From positions 3,038,001 through 3,102,000 of the forward strand of contig CM056743.1 in assembly GCA_029851415.1 (NCBI GenBank): 64,000 nt of DNA, written 5' to 3'. A program made the position numbers and the translations under genes. The first letter of the stretch is position 1, and each line of letters starts with the position of its first letter. Origin of the DNA: Eretmocerus hayati. Its lineage: Eukaryota > Arthropoda > Insecta > Hymenoptera > Aphelinidae. The notes beneath the pieces are model-generated. The model saw only the letters and a program-made list of their open reading frames with translations. It made no database searches and was not told where the DNA came from. This document shows positions 34,817-46,666 of the stretch, in pieces.

Positions 34817-37435
34817 CTGTAAATGACAATCGAATTGAAAAAAATGATAATCAATTAACTCGTCAATCTGCCCATTGTAAATGATCTCACTATCGTCATT
34901 GTTGTCCTCATTAGATCCAACTTGAAAGCAGCATTATAATAATACGAGGACACACAGTTTGTGGCATTGTTCTGAATGTCAAGGTTAATGTCTAATACAC
35001 CTTTTGACTATCCGTGAGTTTTTATCGGCTATCTGATGATGTTAGCAAATAGCTCGTCGAAAAAAATAAGCTCTTATTTTTTTTGACAAAGCAAACAATA
35101 GATAGAACAAGACCGTCCATAGCAAATGATGTGAGCCACAGGCTATGATGTAATAATGTATTACTCGACGAATTTCAAGGTGAATAGTTCGTTAGATACT
35201 GTGCTTGGCTGTATATGCGAGATTGATGTTTTTCAGTATACTGGCCTGAAGTTCAATCAATGGATCTAATCTGTCGTTACGTCAATCACTGCATTAGTGT
35301 ACGTGCGTATTATGAATAGCGATCGATTGAAGCTAACCACTTGTATTGAGCTTTGCTTGGCTTTGGCTTGTTGCTAAGAGCATGCTCAACTCGTTGTTTT
35401 CTTCAATGGTCGGTTGACATTATTACGAAAATTAATGGATTGAATCAAGAGGGAGAATCTGAGTTGGAAAAAACAAATCTCTCCAATCGATTCCTTTTAT
35501 TAACTTGATCTCAACTTTTTGAACAAAATACATCATCAAATAGTGGAATATGATTTATGCCACGTTGGTATCATTATTGCGTGTCAATCTTTTCGTCTTG
35601 GAAATTGATTCCTTCTTGGCATTTCTCTGAATGAATGATTTCGAGTGATTTGAGCATGAATTCTGATATCTTAGAGAACCGTGATGCGAAGTTAAAGCTA
35701 GATATATACATTTGGCAAATAGAACAGGAACTTTGAGCTCTGCTGAGAAAACTTTCTCACGTGCATGCAATTCTAGAGTTTATCAAACTTGCGTTATCCC
35801 AGCTACAACTGGTGGCATAGCTTCAACTGACTGTCTGAATCCTCTGCACAGCTTGATATCGAACATAACCTCGAAAAACGACAATAGTTCCTCTAGGGTT
35901 TTCGTGGTTTTATGGGACAATACTATGATAATTATCATTTCATTGATAGAACTAGTTTGAAGTTGGAAATTTGTCACAATAGCCAAGAGCTATCAGCTTA
36001 GGAAATATCTTTTCGATGTTTTTGAGCTTACGTTCAATGTAGAGTGCAGTTGAAGAGTTAGAATATCTTAGCGTTCAAAAATTAGGTTCATGACTTAACT
36101 TTGCCGGCATGGTTAGATGAGTAATATAAATTCAATTTTGGGATAAGAAAAGTTTGAAACTTTCAAAACATGTGTACAAGCTCCGATTAGAAAGCCTTCA
36201 CCACTTCCAACTCAAACCCAAGTACGTACGTATCTCGGATGTCTCGAATTGAAAAGCATTAAATCTGTTGGAATGATGAATCAAACATTTTGAGATCTTC
36301 ATACTAAGTGCACTTTTTTCAAAGGAGTCGTCCGTTGACTAGCCATTCGATGGATTTTTGAACTATCGTAATTTTAATAAGTAAAACCGATGCTGTTTGG
36401 TCCATAAAATCTACGTTACTCGTTCGATATTTGGTATTGCAAAAATTTATCAAATCGTTCGTGAATTCGAAAATTTCGGTAAGTATGCAAATAAGATAGG
36501 ACTTCGACATTCCCTTAAGACGTTGGATCTTTTCAAGCTCAAATGATCAATTTGTATTAGATCGATTTACCCCATTCATTCACTCCATAAATATTGAAAA
36601 CAATGTTTTAACGATTTAATATCGAAACGTCAGCACGGCATAGCCAAAAAGAACTTTTGCTAGCGCAATATTCCATTCAATTATTTATCGGGGCCGCGGG
36701 GGCACACATCACCTTTGTCGACCGCCCAAGAATTCCGGATGCGCAAAACAAGCCGCGAAAACAAACTAGCACTCGAGCCGCTGTGGGGATATCTATATTT
36801 TCTATTATACTCTTCACACGCCACACGCCGGCGTATATAACACACAAGAGACGAGACGAGATGAGCCGCGAAAAAGCTCTATACCCCTCGAGATAACCAA
36901 AGCCTCTCTGAGAGCTTTATCTTCGCTTCGGAGATATTTGTTATTACACCCTGGGCGTGAAAATAGCTTTGCGAGTGAAAATAAGTGAAATATGGCCTTT
37001 TTGCTCCAGTTAGTCGTTTCTCTGACAAAAGGTTCAACCGTTTTCGATCGACTTCGTTTTTCTCACACACATATATGTATACTTGCTGTGAGGTTGCGGT
37101 AACCCAAAGAGGCCAGGTGTTTCCCGTGTTTATTTTAGCGTGGCGATTTGGCTCGGAGCATCGTACCGCTCTATATTTAGAGCCACTCTAGAATTCTAAA
37201 ACCGCCTCTGTTTGCGATTTGCAACTCTAGCAACCGGACTACATACATATACATGTACATGCATGCATCTTCTAAAGCTTCGCGGTTTTCGAATACCTAG
37301 TCGAATGCTGTGGAAACTTTTTATGCATGCACAGAATCTTCCTACAATAATTGCGGGAAAATCTATAGAAATTACAGTCGGGGTGATCGTGGGACGCCTG
37401 AGATTTCACCACACTTATGGCTAATTAATGTCAGG
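34817..37435. other. Stretch without a recognised gene; GC-richer part at 36640-37200
   Basis: Two minus-strand frames (35555-35770 and 35783-35986) lie end to end and separated by stops. The upper reads IIIIVLSHKTTKTLEELLSF and onward. No family is assigned. From 36640 to 37200 the DNA is GC-richer, with a TATA-like GTATATAA at 36831-36838 next to CACGCCGGC. This could be a promoter or enhancer, but only composition supports that. Confidence 0.35.
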
Positions 37436-37556
37436 AAAAATTACCCTCGTTGTCCTGTAAATTTTATTTCAGATAAAAAATTTTACTGAAATCGGTGATA
37501 AATTACGGTGACTTCGAGAGAATTACTTGGTGCGCACGTGTAGGGTAATTTTTACC
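37436..37556. mobile_element. Small hairpin MITE (AAAAATTACCCT ends)
   Basis: GAAAAATTACCCT at the left matches the inverted AGGGTAATTTTTAC at the right, about 120 bp apart. An inner inverted pair (GTAAATTTTAT and ATAAAAAATTTTAC) lies between them. No target duplication is evident. Confidence 0.5.
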
Positions 37557-37675
37557 CTATTGTTTCAAGAGCTTGGGTCCGCCCAAGAGACCTACGCCGT
37601 TGTCATTGACAGTCCAGAAGTGTCAACGAACAGACCGAATGGCTATCATAGAGTTGATATAGAACCACTGGCTGC

Positions 37676-37836
37676 ATCTACATGAGACTGAATCACCGTG
37701 GATTCAGCGCCGATTCTCATCCGTGCGGACGAAAAGATAAAACAGAGCACCTATTTTATCGAATATCCTTCGGCACGGCCAAGAATCGGCGCCTCGATCG
37801 GCCCTGAATCCGAGCTGAATCAGTTTCATGTAGCTT
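37676..37836. repeat. 160-bp inverted repeat
   Basis: CTACATGAGACTGAATCA with CGCCGATTCTCATCCGTGCG (from 37676) pairs with CGGCACGGCCAAGAATCGGCG and CTGAATCAGTTTCATGTAG (to about 37836). It is an imperfect hairpin, probably a MITE remnant. The 155-codon plus-strand frame (37698-38165) runs through this repeat and into the next element, and is therefore not called as a gene. Confidence 0.6.
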
Positions 37837-38086
37837 TCGTCGAGTCTGATCAAGGCGGTGAGTATGGGCCTGCAAAAAGTGCAGATCATACTCAAAATAC
37901 GCCGCGATGGTGCTTGAATTCTCGAAGCAACTTTGGTTTACTTTGGTATAGAGTATGCTCGAAAGTTCGTACTCACCACAGAAAAATTGGAAAATGGCTA
38001 AATCCGGGAAATATGACAATGGTATCCACGCCAAGGCGGTGGGTGCAACAGGTAAAAACTCGAAAGAGTGTAATAGTTGGAAATAA

Positions 38087-38946
38087 CCCTGGTAGAAAAA
38101 AGAGCGTATTACGGCCGTACTACGACCGTCGCCTACTGTCTTATGATTGTACTACGGTCGTATGAGGTATGGCCGTAGCACTACGGTCGTAATATTGGTC
38201 GTATTACTGTCGTACTACGCTCTTACATACGCCGATATCAAGGGTCTGCAGTGCTATATGTATTCGTTCATGACATGTGGACTGCATTTCTCTGTGTTTG
38301 ACACTTCGGGTGGTGTAAACAAACTCTTCTGATGTAGCTGTTGAGAGTTGGAAATTTGACTTGGCAGCCTGCTGTGACGAAAATTTCCACAACTCGCTCT
38401 GATTAAAAAAAAATAAATAAAAAAAAGCAGAGAGTGCTTAGTGAGTAGTGACTCAATTTACATTGCGGTGAAATCGGGCTAGAGTCTCTGTCAGTCTCTA
38501 CGAGATTTTCTTTGTGTACCTGCAGGAGTGAGGTTAACCCACCCTGCGTGGCAATAATGTGCAAGTGATGAGATGCTTATTACTGAATGTGCCAAGTGCA
38601 CAGGCAACTTGATGCTTGATTCTTCGAATCCTCACAGTCCTTCTACAGATCTACATTACATCCTCAGTCAAAATTTTGGATACATGGTCTGAGTCGCACT
38701 ACCCACATAGCTGGGCATGGACTCTATTTGTAACATCTTCAGCGTGTCTGCACTTTGTTTGATACTCGACAGAGATCTAGAATGTGACTGAGGATGTAGA
38801 TCTGTAAAAGAAGTGCGAGGTTTCGAAGAATCAAGCATCAAGTTGCCGTAGTGCTACGGCCGTAGGGTACGATCATGCTACGGCCGTACCTCTACGACCG
38901 TAATACGGAGTTGCGCAGTACTGCTACGCTCTTTTTTCCACCAGGG
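38087..38946. mobile_element. 860-bp TIR element (CCCTGGTAGAAA ends)
   Basis: The left end CCCTGGTAGAAAAAAGAGCG and the inverted right end CGCTCTTTTTTCCACCAGGG match at 19 of 20 positions. AA flanks both sides (38085-38086 and 38947-38948). Near each end, many copies of TACGGCCGTA and of variants such as TACGACCGTA or TACGGTCGTA form subterminal arrays, which may be transposase-binding sites. A second hairpin lies inside at 38603-38847. The outer ends match the two 128-bp elements at 46539 and 51351. Confidence 0.75.
38603..38847. mobile_element. Nested hairpin element (GGCAACTTGATGCTTGATTC arms)
   Basis: GGCAACTTGATGCTTGATTC at 38603 is the exact inverse of the sequence ending at 38847. Arms of about 68 bp are imperfect after that (TACAGATCTACATTACATCC with its inverted partner). 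It sits within the larger element and disrupts it, so it probably inserted later. Confidence 0.7.
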
Positions 38947-39322
38947 AAATTCAATACAAATTTGAATAGTTTCCATATTTGACGATCTCGAAGAGTTAAA
39001 AACAGACAATTTCACCAGAGCTTTTTTTCGCTCGCTCAGTTGTGTTGGCCTTAATTAGCACCATCAGAGTCCGTGGAGAGAGACTTTATCATTATGTAGA
39101 GCCCAGTAATCGGCGCAAGAGGATCTCTAACCAAGGCGATGATCTATGCATCAGGCGGTGCCGACTTGTAATTTCGAGAGGTGGAAACGCGAATCGGTGC
39201 TATATGGGTATCGCTTCCTATCTGAATATAACTCTCGACTCTCGAGCGTGAATATATCCGTAGATACAAGATCATGATGAGCGATTGTTGCGCCTTGGAA
39301 AATCGGCATATCTCGTAGTCGT

Positions 39323-39360
<38 letters not shown>

Positions 39361-41351
39361 GTTGTGGTATCTCGTGCGTGTCATAGATGGGTGCGAATTT
39401 ATGCTGAATTGCTTGCATGGGTGGTGAATCTCTCTGCGATGAAGACAAGATTGTAAATCGGCGTGAGGGATCGCACTTGTCTTGGTTTGAAATTTCCCCT
39501 CATTGTTACTTGAAATCAATGCATTTTCTATTGTAGTGAGTGGGAGATTGAGATGGGACACGAGATACGCACTGATTAACAAATTGAAATTTCTGTTATT
39601 CACCCGTGAAACTTTTTTTCTGTTCTCTATTATAGCGATTTTACTTGTTGCGTGACTTTTGAGTTCGTATTCATCCTTGTGGCAAGAATAAAACTGCAAT
39701 TTTATACATGAATGTAGCTTTCTTTTTGTGCAATTGTAGTTCACCACTCTGTCATTATTCTAGAGGAAGTGAGAAATTATAGCTCTTTCTCATTAATTTT
39801 AATATTTTTTTTCTTCGACGAAGAACTTTAGAATTTTGCACTATTGCAGCTCGCGGTTCGCGTAGAAAAGTTTCGAGGAATGAATGTATTCCAAGTGCTA
39901 TTATTTCAACGTTCATACATTTTGGATGTTAAGGTACTGAGCTTTTTTCGTGGACTCGCGGAAACATGTCATTTTCCGTCGTCTGCTCGTCGAAATTAAA
40001 ATCCAACTTTCCATAACTTTGATTCGAGAGCCCGATCATTTCACGTTTCTACTGGATAGGTATTTCTCTTCTTGACTCTTGATTTTTTTTTTCTTACTGA
40101 AAGTAAGTAAAACTAGACAGTACCTTCAAAACATGACGTTGTGCTCACATAGGGTCAATCAGACCCCATGCAGACAATTGTCGCTCATTTTTTAAGAAAC
40201 CGATGTATAATGGCACATTCAAGTTGATGTCTGATGGCGCCACAGGTATGATTTGAACGTTTGGTGACCGAGTTTGAATTTTGAAAATGGTCTGGGGTGC
40301 AGCTGATCCCCAGTGTAATCATGAAGTTGAACGGGACTGAGGATTTCTGTCAACTATGATACTCCAAAATACTGTCGCTATAACATGTGATGTATGAATT
40401 ACTTCAAACTATTCTGACTCTACACCTCGTTCAAAACTCACCACTTGAATCGATTTGCTCTAAAACCGTCTAAAACTCGTTCACAAGTTTCAACCAAAAA
40501 TTGAAGAAAAAAATTCTTTCTCCCGCAGTAATATTCATGCCCCTTGAAACTTCAGATACGCAAAATACCTGAGGCACACGCAAGAGATAAGCAAGCATAG
40601 AACAGTACGCAGGGCGCAAACTTTACGATCCACCGAGAGTATTATGCAGAATTAACGAGATCGTCGATTCGCTCGCAAGCTATAAAACGCTTACAAATAT
40701 AGACCGCAACGCTTTTCCATCCTCGCCTCGTTCGAGATTCCTTTGTCTCTTGTGCTATTACAACCAAAATTATATAGCTCTTTTAGACTATCTCTGATGG
40801 GCACGGGCACTCTAATTTTCGCATGATTTACCAATTCCGCATTTTGACAGCTCGCAAAGCTACTCTCAAGCTGCCGTCATCGTTTAGCTGAAATAAATGA
40901 CAGAACTAAATTAGCTACAATACGTGTGTGTAAGGGTTAAAAAAAGTCTGACGTATTCTGGAAATGTGTATGCTCCAGTCCCATCGAGGTTCTTATGGTA
41001 TCACGATTTTTCTCATAGTAGCCATAAATAACTAATTTTGGAACGAATTCTGGAGTGTGACCATGCCATGAACGTTTTGCAGAATTGATTAGTATTAATG
41101 AAGACTTGAAGACTTTTTTCGTGGCCCAAAGAGCTCTGCGCCACTGGTCTTTCATATTCTAGATGTACAAAAATTGGCCATTTCATGTTCTGTTACCAAT
41201 CAGCAGAATGAAGCAGTTATTAAGTAGTAAAATAACTACTCCCACTCTATAAAGATCTGATTTGGATTTCGAAACATTCATAAATCATTGCCTTTCAGCT
41301 TGCAAGAGATGGGTGCTGTCATGATCTAAGCGTTACCTAGAAAATCCTTGC
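38947..41351. other. Stretch without a recognised gene
   Basis: It holds the (GAT)12 microsatellite at 39324-39360. A 198-codon minus-strand frame (39151-39747) contains a histidine run that is simply this microsatellite in translation. No splice signals or domain support it. Nothing else is recognised. Confidence 0.45.
39324..39360 (+). repeat. (GAT)12 microsatellite
   Basis: About twelve GAT units without interruption. Confidence 0.95.
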
Positions 41352-41472
41352 GCAGTACCCGAACAGTACTTTTGCAGTACTTCAGCGACATACAGTCCGT
41401 ACTTGTGCGGTACGTCTGCGGTACATCAGCGGTACGTCAGCGGTACCACAGCGGGACTTGTGTAGTCCTTTT
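41352..41472 (+). repeat. 11-bp minisatellite, 11 units (GCGGTACNTCA type)
   Basis: Eleven consecutive 11-base units start at 41352. The core units are GCGGTACGTCT, GCGGTACATCA, GCGGTACGTCA and GCGGTACCACA. Flanking units are more diverged (GCAGTACTTCA, TCCGTACTTGT, GCGGGACTTGT, GTAGTCCTTTT). The central GTAC is palindromic. The period stays in register through the diverged units. Confidence 0.85.
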
Positions 41473-41777
41473 GCAGGCATTCTAAATCCATCAAATCACA
41501 TTGAGATTAAGCTTTTCCTCATGTTTGATCAGTAGTAAGAAAATTCCTAGTGAAAATTTCGAATCTATTGACGGGCTTTGATCGAAATTATAGGAAAAGA
41601 GCGAATGGAAAAGGATAATAATCTACAAAACGTTACGGCAACCAACGGTGCTGTGTTACATACTGAGTACAGAAATGGTATCCATTTTTTAATCGGGCTG
41701 ATTTCTACTCATTTTCAAAATTCACGTTTTAAAGTGACCTAACAAGAATTTGATTATATGACACAGTAACTCCACAG

Positions 41778-42350
41778 GCTTTTTATTTTTTTCTTTCTTT
41801 TTCTCCTCGCAGCCTCCTGGGCCTAGCGCGGGGGTCCCTTCACTGGAGGGTCTCTACCCTTCACCATATTTGGTGTGAAGCGTTATGACCGAACTTTTCC
41901 TTTATACCTATGGATCTTAGCTCCCCAGAAATGACCTACGCCATGGTTAACAGTCATGAGAAACCTTTCTGCAATGCCGATAAGGTCGATTCCCTATCTC
42001 ACGAAGGCCATGACTTGATGAGACTCAAACTTTAATGCCGGTAAGGCCGACATTCCCCGCGACTCCCCCGTGCACTGGGAAAGGCACGTCGGGTCGGCTT
42101 GATGACTTCCAACATTACCCCCCCCCCCTCCCTGCTTCGCATTCTCCCAATGCTCGCTTGTCGAACCTTGAGGAATGGGAAAACCTAGATTTCTCTGAAG
42201 GATAATCCCGAGGAAAATGTCAATCCAAAGCAGGCGGGGTATGATGGGTACTTTTCCCCCCGAAAAGACGTCAAAGAAAATTTCAGAGCGATTTCGCCGG
42301 GAATTGAACCCACGACCCCGCCTAGCATGCTACCGACTGAGTCATCATTG
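41778..42350 (-). mobile_element. tRNA-derived SINE, minus strand
   Basis: Read on the minus strand, the head carries a box A (TGACTCAGTCGGTAGCATGC, 42325-42344) and a canonical box B (GGTTCAATTCC, 42300-42310), as in pol III promoters of tRNA-derived SINEs. A body of about 480 bp follows, GC-richer than its surroundings, with a G9-11 run near 42115-42130. The 3' end is an A-rich tail (41780-41803). The body matches no SINE family I can name. Target duplications are not clear. Confidence 0.7.
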
Positions 42351-45300
42351 AAGTAATTATTGTCCTTACACTTTCCATTGTTCTTACCCCTTCCAGCGGA
42401 ACATCAGCTCTTCGCACCCTTACCTTTCCTTCGGTACAAAGACTCATCACCAACTTGCGCTAAAAGAAAGTCATCCAGAATTCCCTCTCATATTGTTTTG
42501 TTTTTTTTTTCATCCTCTATCTTATCAGGCTTGTTTTTATAGCACTCAATTTTCAATAAACTCGTTATCATCATTAAATACACATATGTTTTTCTTAACG
42601 TTCGACGATTACGACAATACATACAAACATACCTATAATTACTAACATCTCAAACACTCATTCTGGTTATCTCTTTTTCTTTGCTGGGGCTCCTCTCATT
42701 ATCACGAGAATCTCACGTGATACCTTATGATCACGATGTCTCGATAGCACGTGTTTTGCGTTTCACAAGCGACGATCATCCAAAAATGTCGTGCACACCC
42801 GCGCACCAGATAAAAAAAAAAAACTAAAAATTTTCTCCGGATTTACTCAAGTTCTACTAACTCACGTGCAGCAGAATTTTTGTTGATTACGATGGCCCAG
42901 ACGAAAAGGAGCCATTCGGGACAGTCAAATATTTACACGATGAGGTGCGCCAGTATTCTCAATATGTTTACGCACTCACTTTCGAATAACAAAAAATTCA
43001 CACGTATTATTACGTGTAAATTGATTCCGGGCTAACCCCGCTATGTAAAAAAAAATCTTTTGTCTTGGAATTGGTTTTACTGCGCGCATGCGCACGTATG
43101 CCATTCTGTAATTTGTTTTGAATGATCAAGGTTGAAGAATAAAATAGTAGGAAATCACAATTCTCATTTGCAAAATTAGCACATGGAGTTCCGAGGGTAT
43201 CAATTTTGTTCAGATTGATTAGCATATTTTGCTATCTGTACTGGACATCGTTACCCGTGAGAGAGAGACATTTCTTTATTCGCGTCTATGGGGCCGTATA
43301 ACCTCTTACAGTCCACCGATGATTTTGCATTATATTCATTTGTATTCTTATGATACTGTAGGGGGGCGACGACATACTCTGAGCCCTTTGCAAGGCACGG
43401 GCATTTGAGGGTCGAACGGAAGCTTCGGGTATTCGCGAATTCAGTACCAAGTTTCCGGCCTCGTATGGGTATATTAGCACTTACAGTGATACGTGAGTGC
43501 AGTTTGACGATCCTATGCATGGCTCTAATCGTTGGTGTACATACTTGCCCCCTCGTATGCGCCACCTGTTTCTGCAATGGCCTTCGACTTTACGCAGCTG
43601 ATTGCGCGAGATATGGGCCTTTATATGGGCAAATTATCGGTGCACGGGCTGAGGGCTATTTCCGAGACTATTTCATTGTGCCTGTTGCGATCCCATCAAT
43701 GATAATATGAGGGTGTCACTGAAGGGAGGACTTGATTTGGTAGTGTGAAGGAAATATTCTCAGTCTTTTTCAACATGATATCCGTCTTAAACCTATGCTC
43801 ATGCTCAAAAACTAGCGGTTCTCAACGGCAAAATTCAACAATGCAAAAAGTTGTCTTCAAAGAAAAATAAAGGTTTCGAAAACATGTTTTCCGTATAAAT
43901 GAGACATTTTTCAACATGAATAGATCTCTTAAAAAATAGCTTACAAAAAAAGGCCACGGAATTTCTCGATGTTATATACCAGAAAGGTTCTGAACAGAAT
44001 TTTCACTTGGATGCCCGGTCCCGTAGACAGAAAAGATGATTTCAAACAAAATCTGAGTCCCATCTTTCTTGATGATTACTGTTTCTTCGTGGAACTGCTC
44101 ATATGCTGGGGTGATTTCATACTGGAAAGATGTTTTCGATTAAATTATAACGATTTCACAATGAAAATGGCTGAATGACATGCGTGTGATATTAAATAAA
44201 TTATGAAAATCATGAAAAAAGGAAAATGTAATCTATAAATGGAGATGATGGATTTGGATATCTATCTTGAACAATTGGTTCGAATTATGAGAGTTCGATA
44301 TTCAACCAATGACGATGATTACAAGAATATTCGGGTAAATCATTTTAGCTTTGATAAGGCACTAGGTACCTTGATTTGATTCCAACTACTCAAGTGATCG
44401 TGATAAATTTGATCTTCCTTATTTAGTATTCTAACAGCACACTGCATAATTGAATGCATAAGTCTCATAAAAAAGACGTAAACTTTCCAATTAATTACAG
44501 ACTGAATTTTACGAGGCATCAAAAGAACTCCAGCCTGCCCAAGGTATTAATGATTGTACATCGGAAATTTCATTGCTGTAATGAATTTTCCAAATCAAAA
44601 GTTATTGAGTACCTCACAATTTTACAATCATTAGCTCAATAATTTTGCATCGATTCGGCTGGAGCATTTAAAGTCACGTAACAGATGCATCATCATCTAT
44701 TCATGACAAAATCCTACTAAGTAATCCGGGTTCGCTCCGTGATTTCTCTGCTCCAAGCTTACCTAACCCGATTACACTCATCTCGTTTAAACTAAAACCA
44801 TTCCAACATCTCTCTCTCAGCCTATCCAGAGAAGAGAAAACACACACGCTACTCTGATGTTTTGAAATAAAGCCACGCCTCGCCATCAGTAGAAGTTTCA
44901 AAATTCATTCCCAAGCTCACAAGAGTTGATCCGAGGTGTACTTAGAGACGTAAATGTTTCATCGGCTTGTAGCTGTAAAGAGGTTCTATTCGTATATTAT
45001 ACGTGCTTGGCTTGCAAAACGTTAAATTTTGGCTCCGCAGTCAGACTAGTATAAACTCTGAAATAAGAATAGAATTATTGTGCCATCAAAAGAGTCCTAT
45101 ATTACCGACGTTCTTACAAGATTTTGCGCGAAATTTCTAAAAGTTTATAAATTGATTGATACGGTTCTGAGATGATCCAAGGCCTGATAAACAGTCTAAG
45201 AAAACAATTATTGACCCGATTCTAATGCAATGATGATGTAATCGCAAATAAACTGCATTAGACAACCACACGGCAACGATCCCCTATCAATTTCTCCGAT

Positions 45301-46538
45301 CTTGGTTAAATCAACTCCCGTCAGTTCTGTGGAAGACTATAGATCATGAACAAGTTATTACTCGAATATAAATAATCACAAACATCCACACCTACATACA
45401 TACATTACTCAAAGTCTGGTTTATACTTTTATGAATAGCTCTTGCCCATAACGTAGGTGAATTTAATGATGAAAACTTGGAAATCATCCACGAAGGGATA
45501 CAATAGTTGAGTTAGTTCCCGACGCTATCTCTCATCAACATGACCGTGAATCTATCTTTTTCTCTCTTTCCGTGCATAATTATTCAGTTAACGCAATTAA
45601 AGAGAGCACATCTGTTTATAAAATTACCTCTCTACGGGTCGTTACGCTCAGCAAATCCGGCAACGTGTATAAACGGTGAAATCGTTTGGAAACTAGCTTG
45701 AAATATCTGAAATCCAAACTCTTCACATTCATTATATAACTATACATGTATTTAAGAAACTGAGAGTGTCGGATGCGCAATTGTTAATTAGGAAGTAGGC
45801 GCAGCAAAATTCGTATCGTAGCCATTTATAAACGATGAAAGCTGAAGCTTTTTTGGAAGTATGAGTGAGTGTAGTGCGTGTACATGATGATGATGATGGG
45901 TTTAGAGTAAATCGAGAGACGAAATGAGACGCGGAAAACTACTCATACAAAGATAGTTATATATATATATATATATATATATATTTGACGATGCAGCAGT
46001 GATGGATGAAAGGCAGAGGAGCAAACAGACATTTTGAGAATGTCAGCACAATTCAAGTTGGCATGAGCTTGGAGAACTAGCTAAAGCTCTAGACTCTGAG
46101 GTATAGATATAATTCTATGATAGACACCCACTTTTCTCTCTGGGTACTTTTTTTTCCTTGGTCGATGGCTCTTCTGGCATCGCGTGCGTCAAATTGTGCC
46201 CTGACGTCACAGTTTATGATTGCTGCTGTGGTGAATGGAAAAGGATATTCAATGTAATGACTTGGTGTGCGAGTGACGCTGATAGCATGTAATTATTAAA
46301 CAAAAAGTTATACGGTTCCTAACCTCTACTCAAGTTAAGTTATGGTATTGCCGAATTAGATGGATCCGGACTTTCTTTATTGTTCCGGTGACTTTGGTTC
46401 CTTTCTGAATTATTCTGACTGTTTTGGTTGGATTAGGGTGTTGTCTGCATGTTAGATGTAATCCTGTTGCGATTGTCATACCAGGGCTAAGTTTTGTCTG
46501 GATTACGACCTGAGATACGGGAAATGCGAGTTCTTTCA
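42351..46538. other. Stretch without a recognised gene
   Basis: Nothing is recognised by family. A GC-richer patch at 43340-43710 has open frames of over 100 codons on both strands at once. A weak acceptor at 43361 and a donor-like GTGAGT at 43495 make an exon possible there, but not convincing. (GAT)4 lies at 45887-45898. Confidence 0.4.
45958..45984 (+). repeat. (AT)n microsatellite
   Basis: About 27 bases of alternating AT. Confidence 0.9.
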
Positions 46539-46666
46539 CCCTGGTAGAAATTTACTTCGATGTAACACATTAATAGACATAAAATGGCTATTTTTGGCCA
46601 ATTTTGGCTGAAAATGGCCATTTTATGGCTAATTATGTGTTACGTTAGGATGAATTTCTACCAGGG
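46539..46666. mobile_element. 128-bp palindromic MITE, copy 1 (CCCTGGTAGAAATT ends)
   Basis: The ends CCCTGGTAGAAATT and AATTTCTACCAGGG are perfect inverted repeats. The interior is also near-palindromic, with ATGTAACACATTA near each end (inverted) and AATGGC/GCCATT in the centre. CA flanks both sides (46537-46538 and 46667-46668). It is nearly identical to 51351-51478 (about five differences in 128 by eye) and shares its terminal 12 bases with the larger element at 38087-38946. Confidence 0.85.

Noticed and set aside
37698..38165. 155-codon plus-strand frame
   Set aside because: It runs through an inverted repeat and across the end of the CCCTGGTAGAAA element, and matches no known domain.
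39151..39747. 198-codon minus-strand frame with a histidine run
   Set aside because: The histidine run is the antisense translation of the (GAT)12 microsatellite. There is no domain, no convincing splice border, and low-complexity DNA lengthens open frames.
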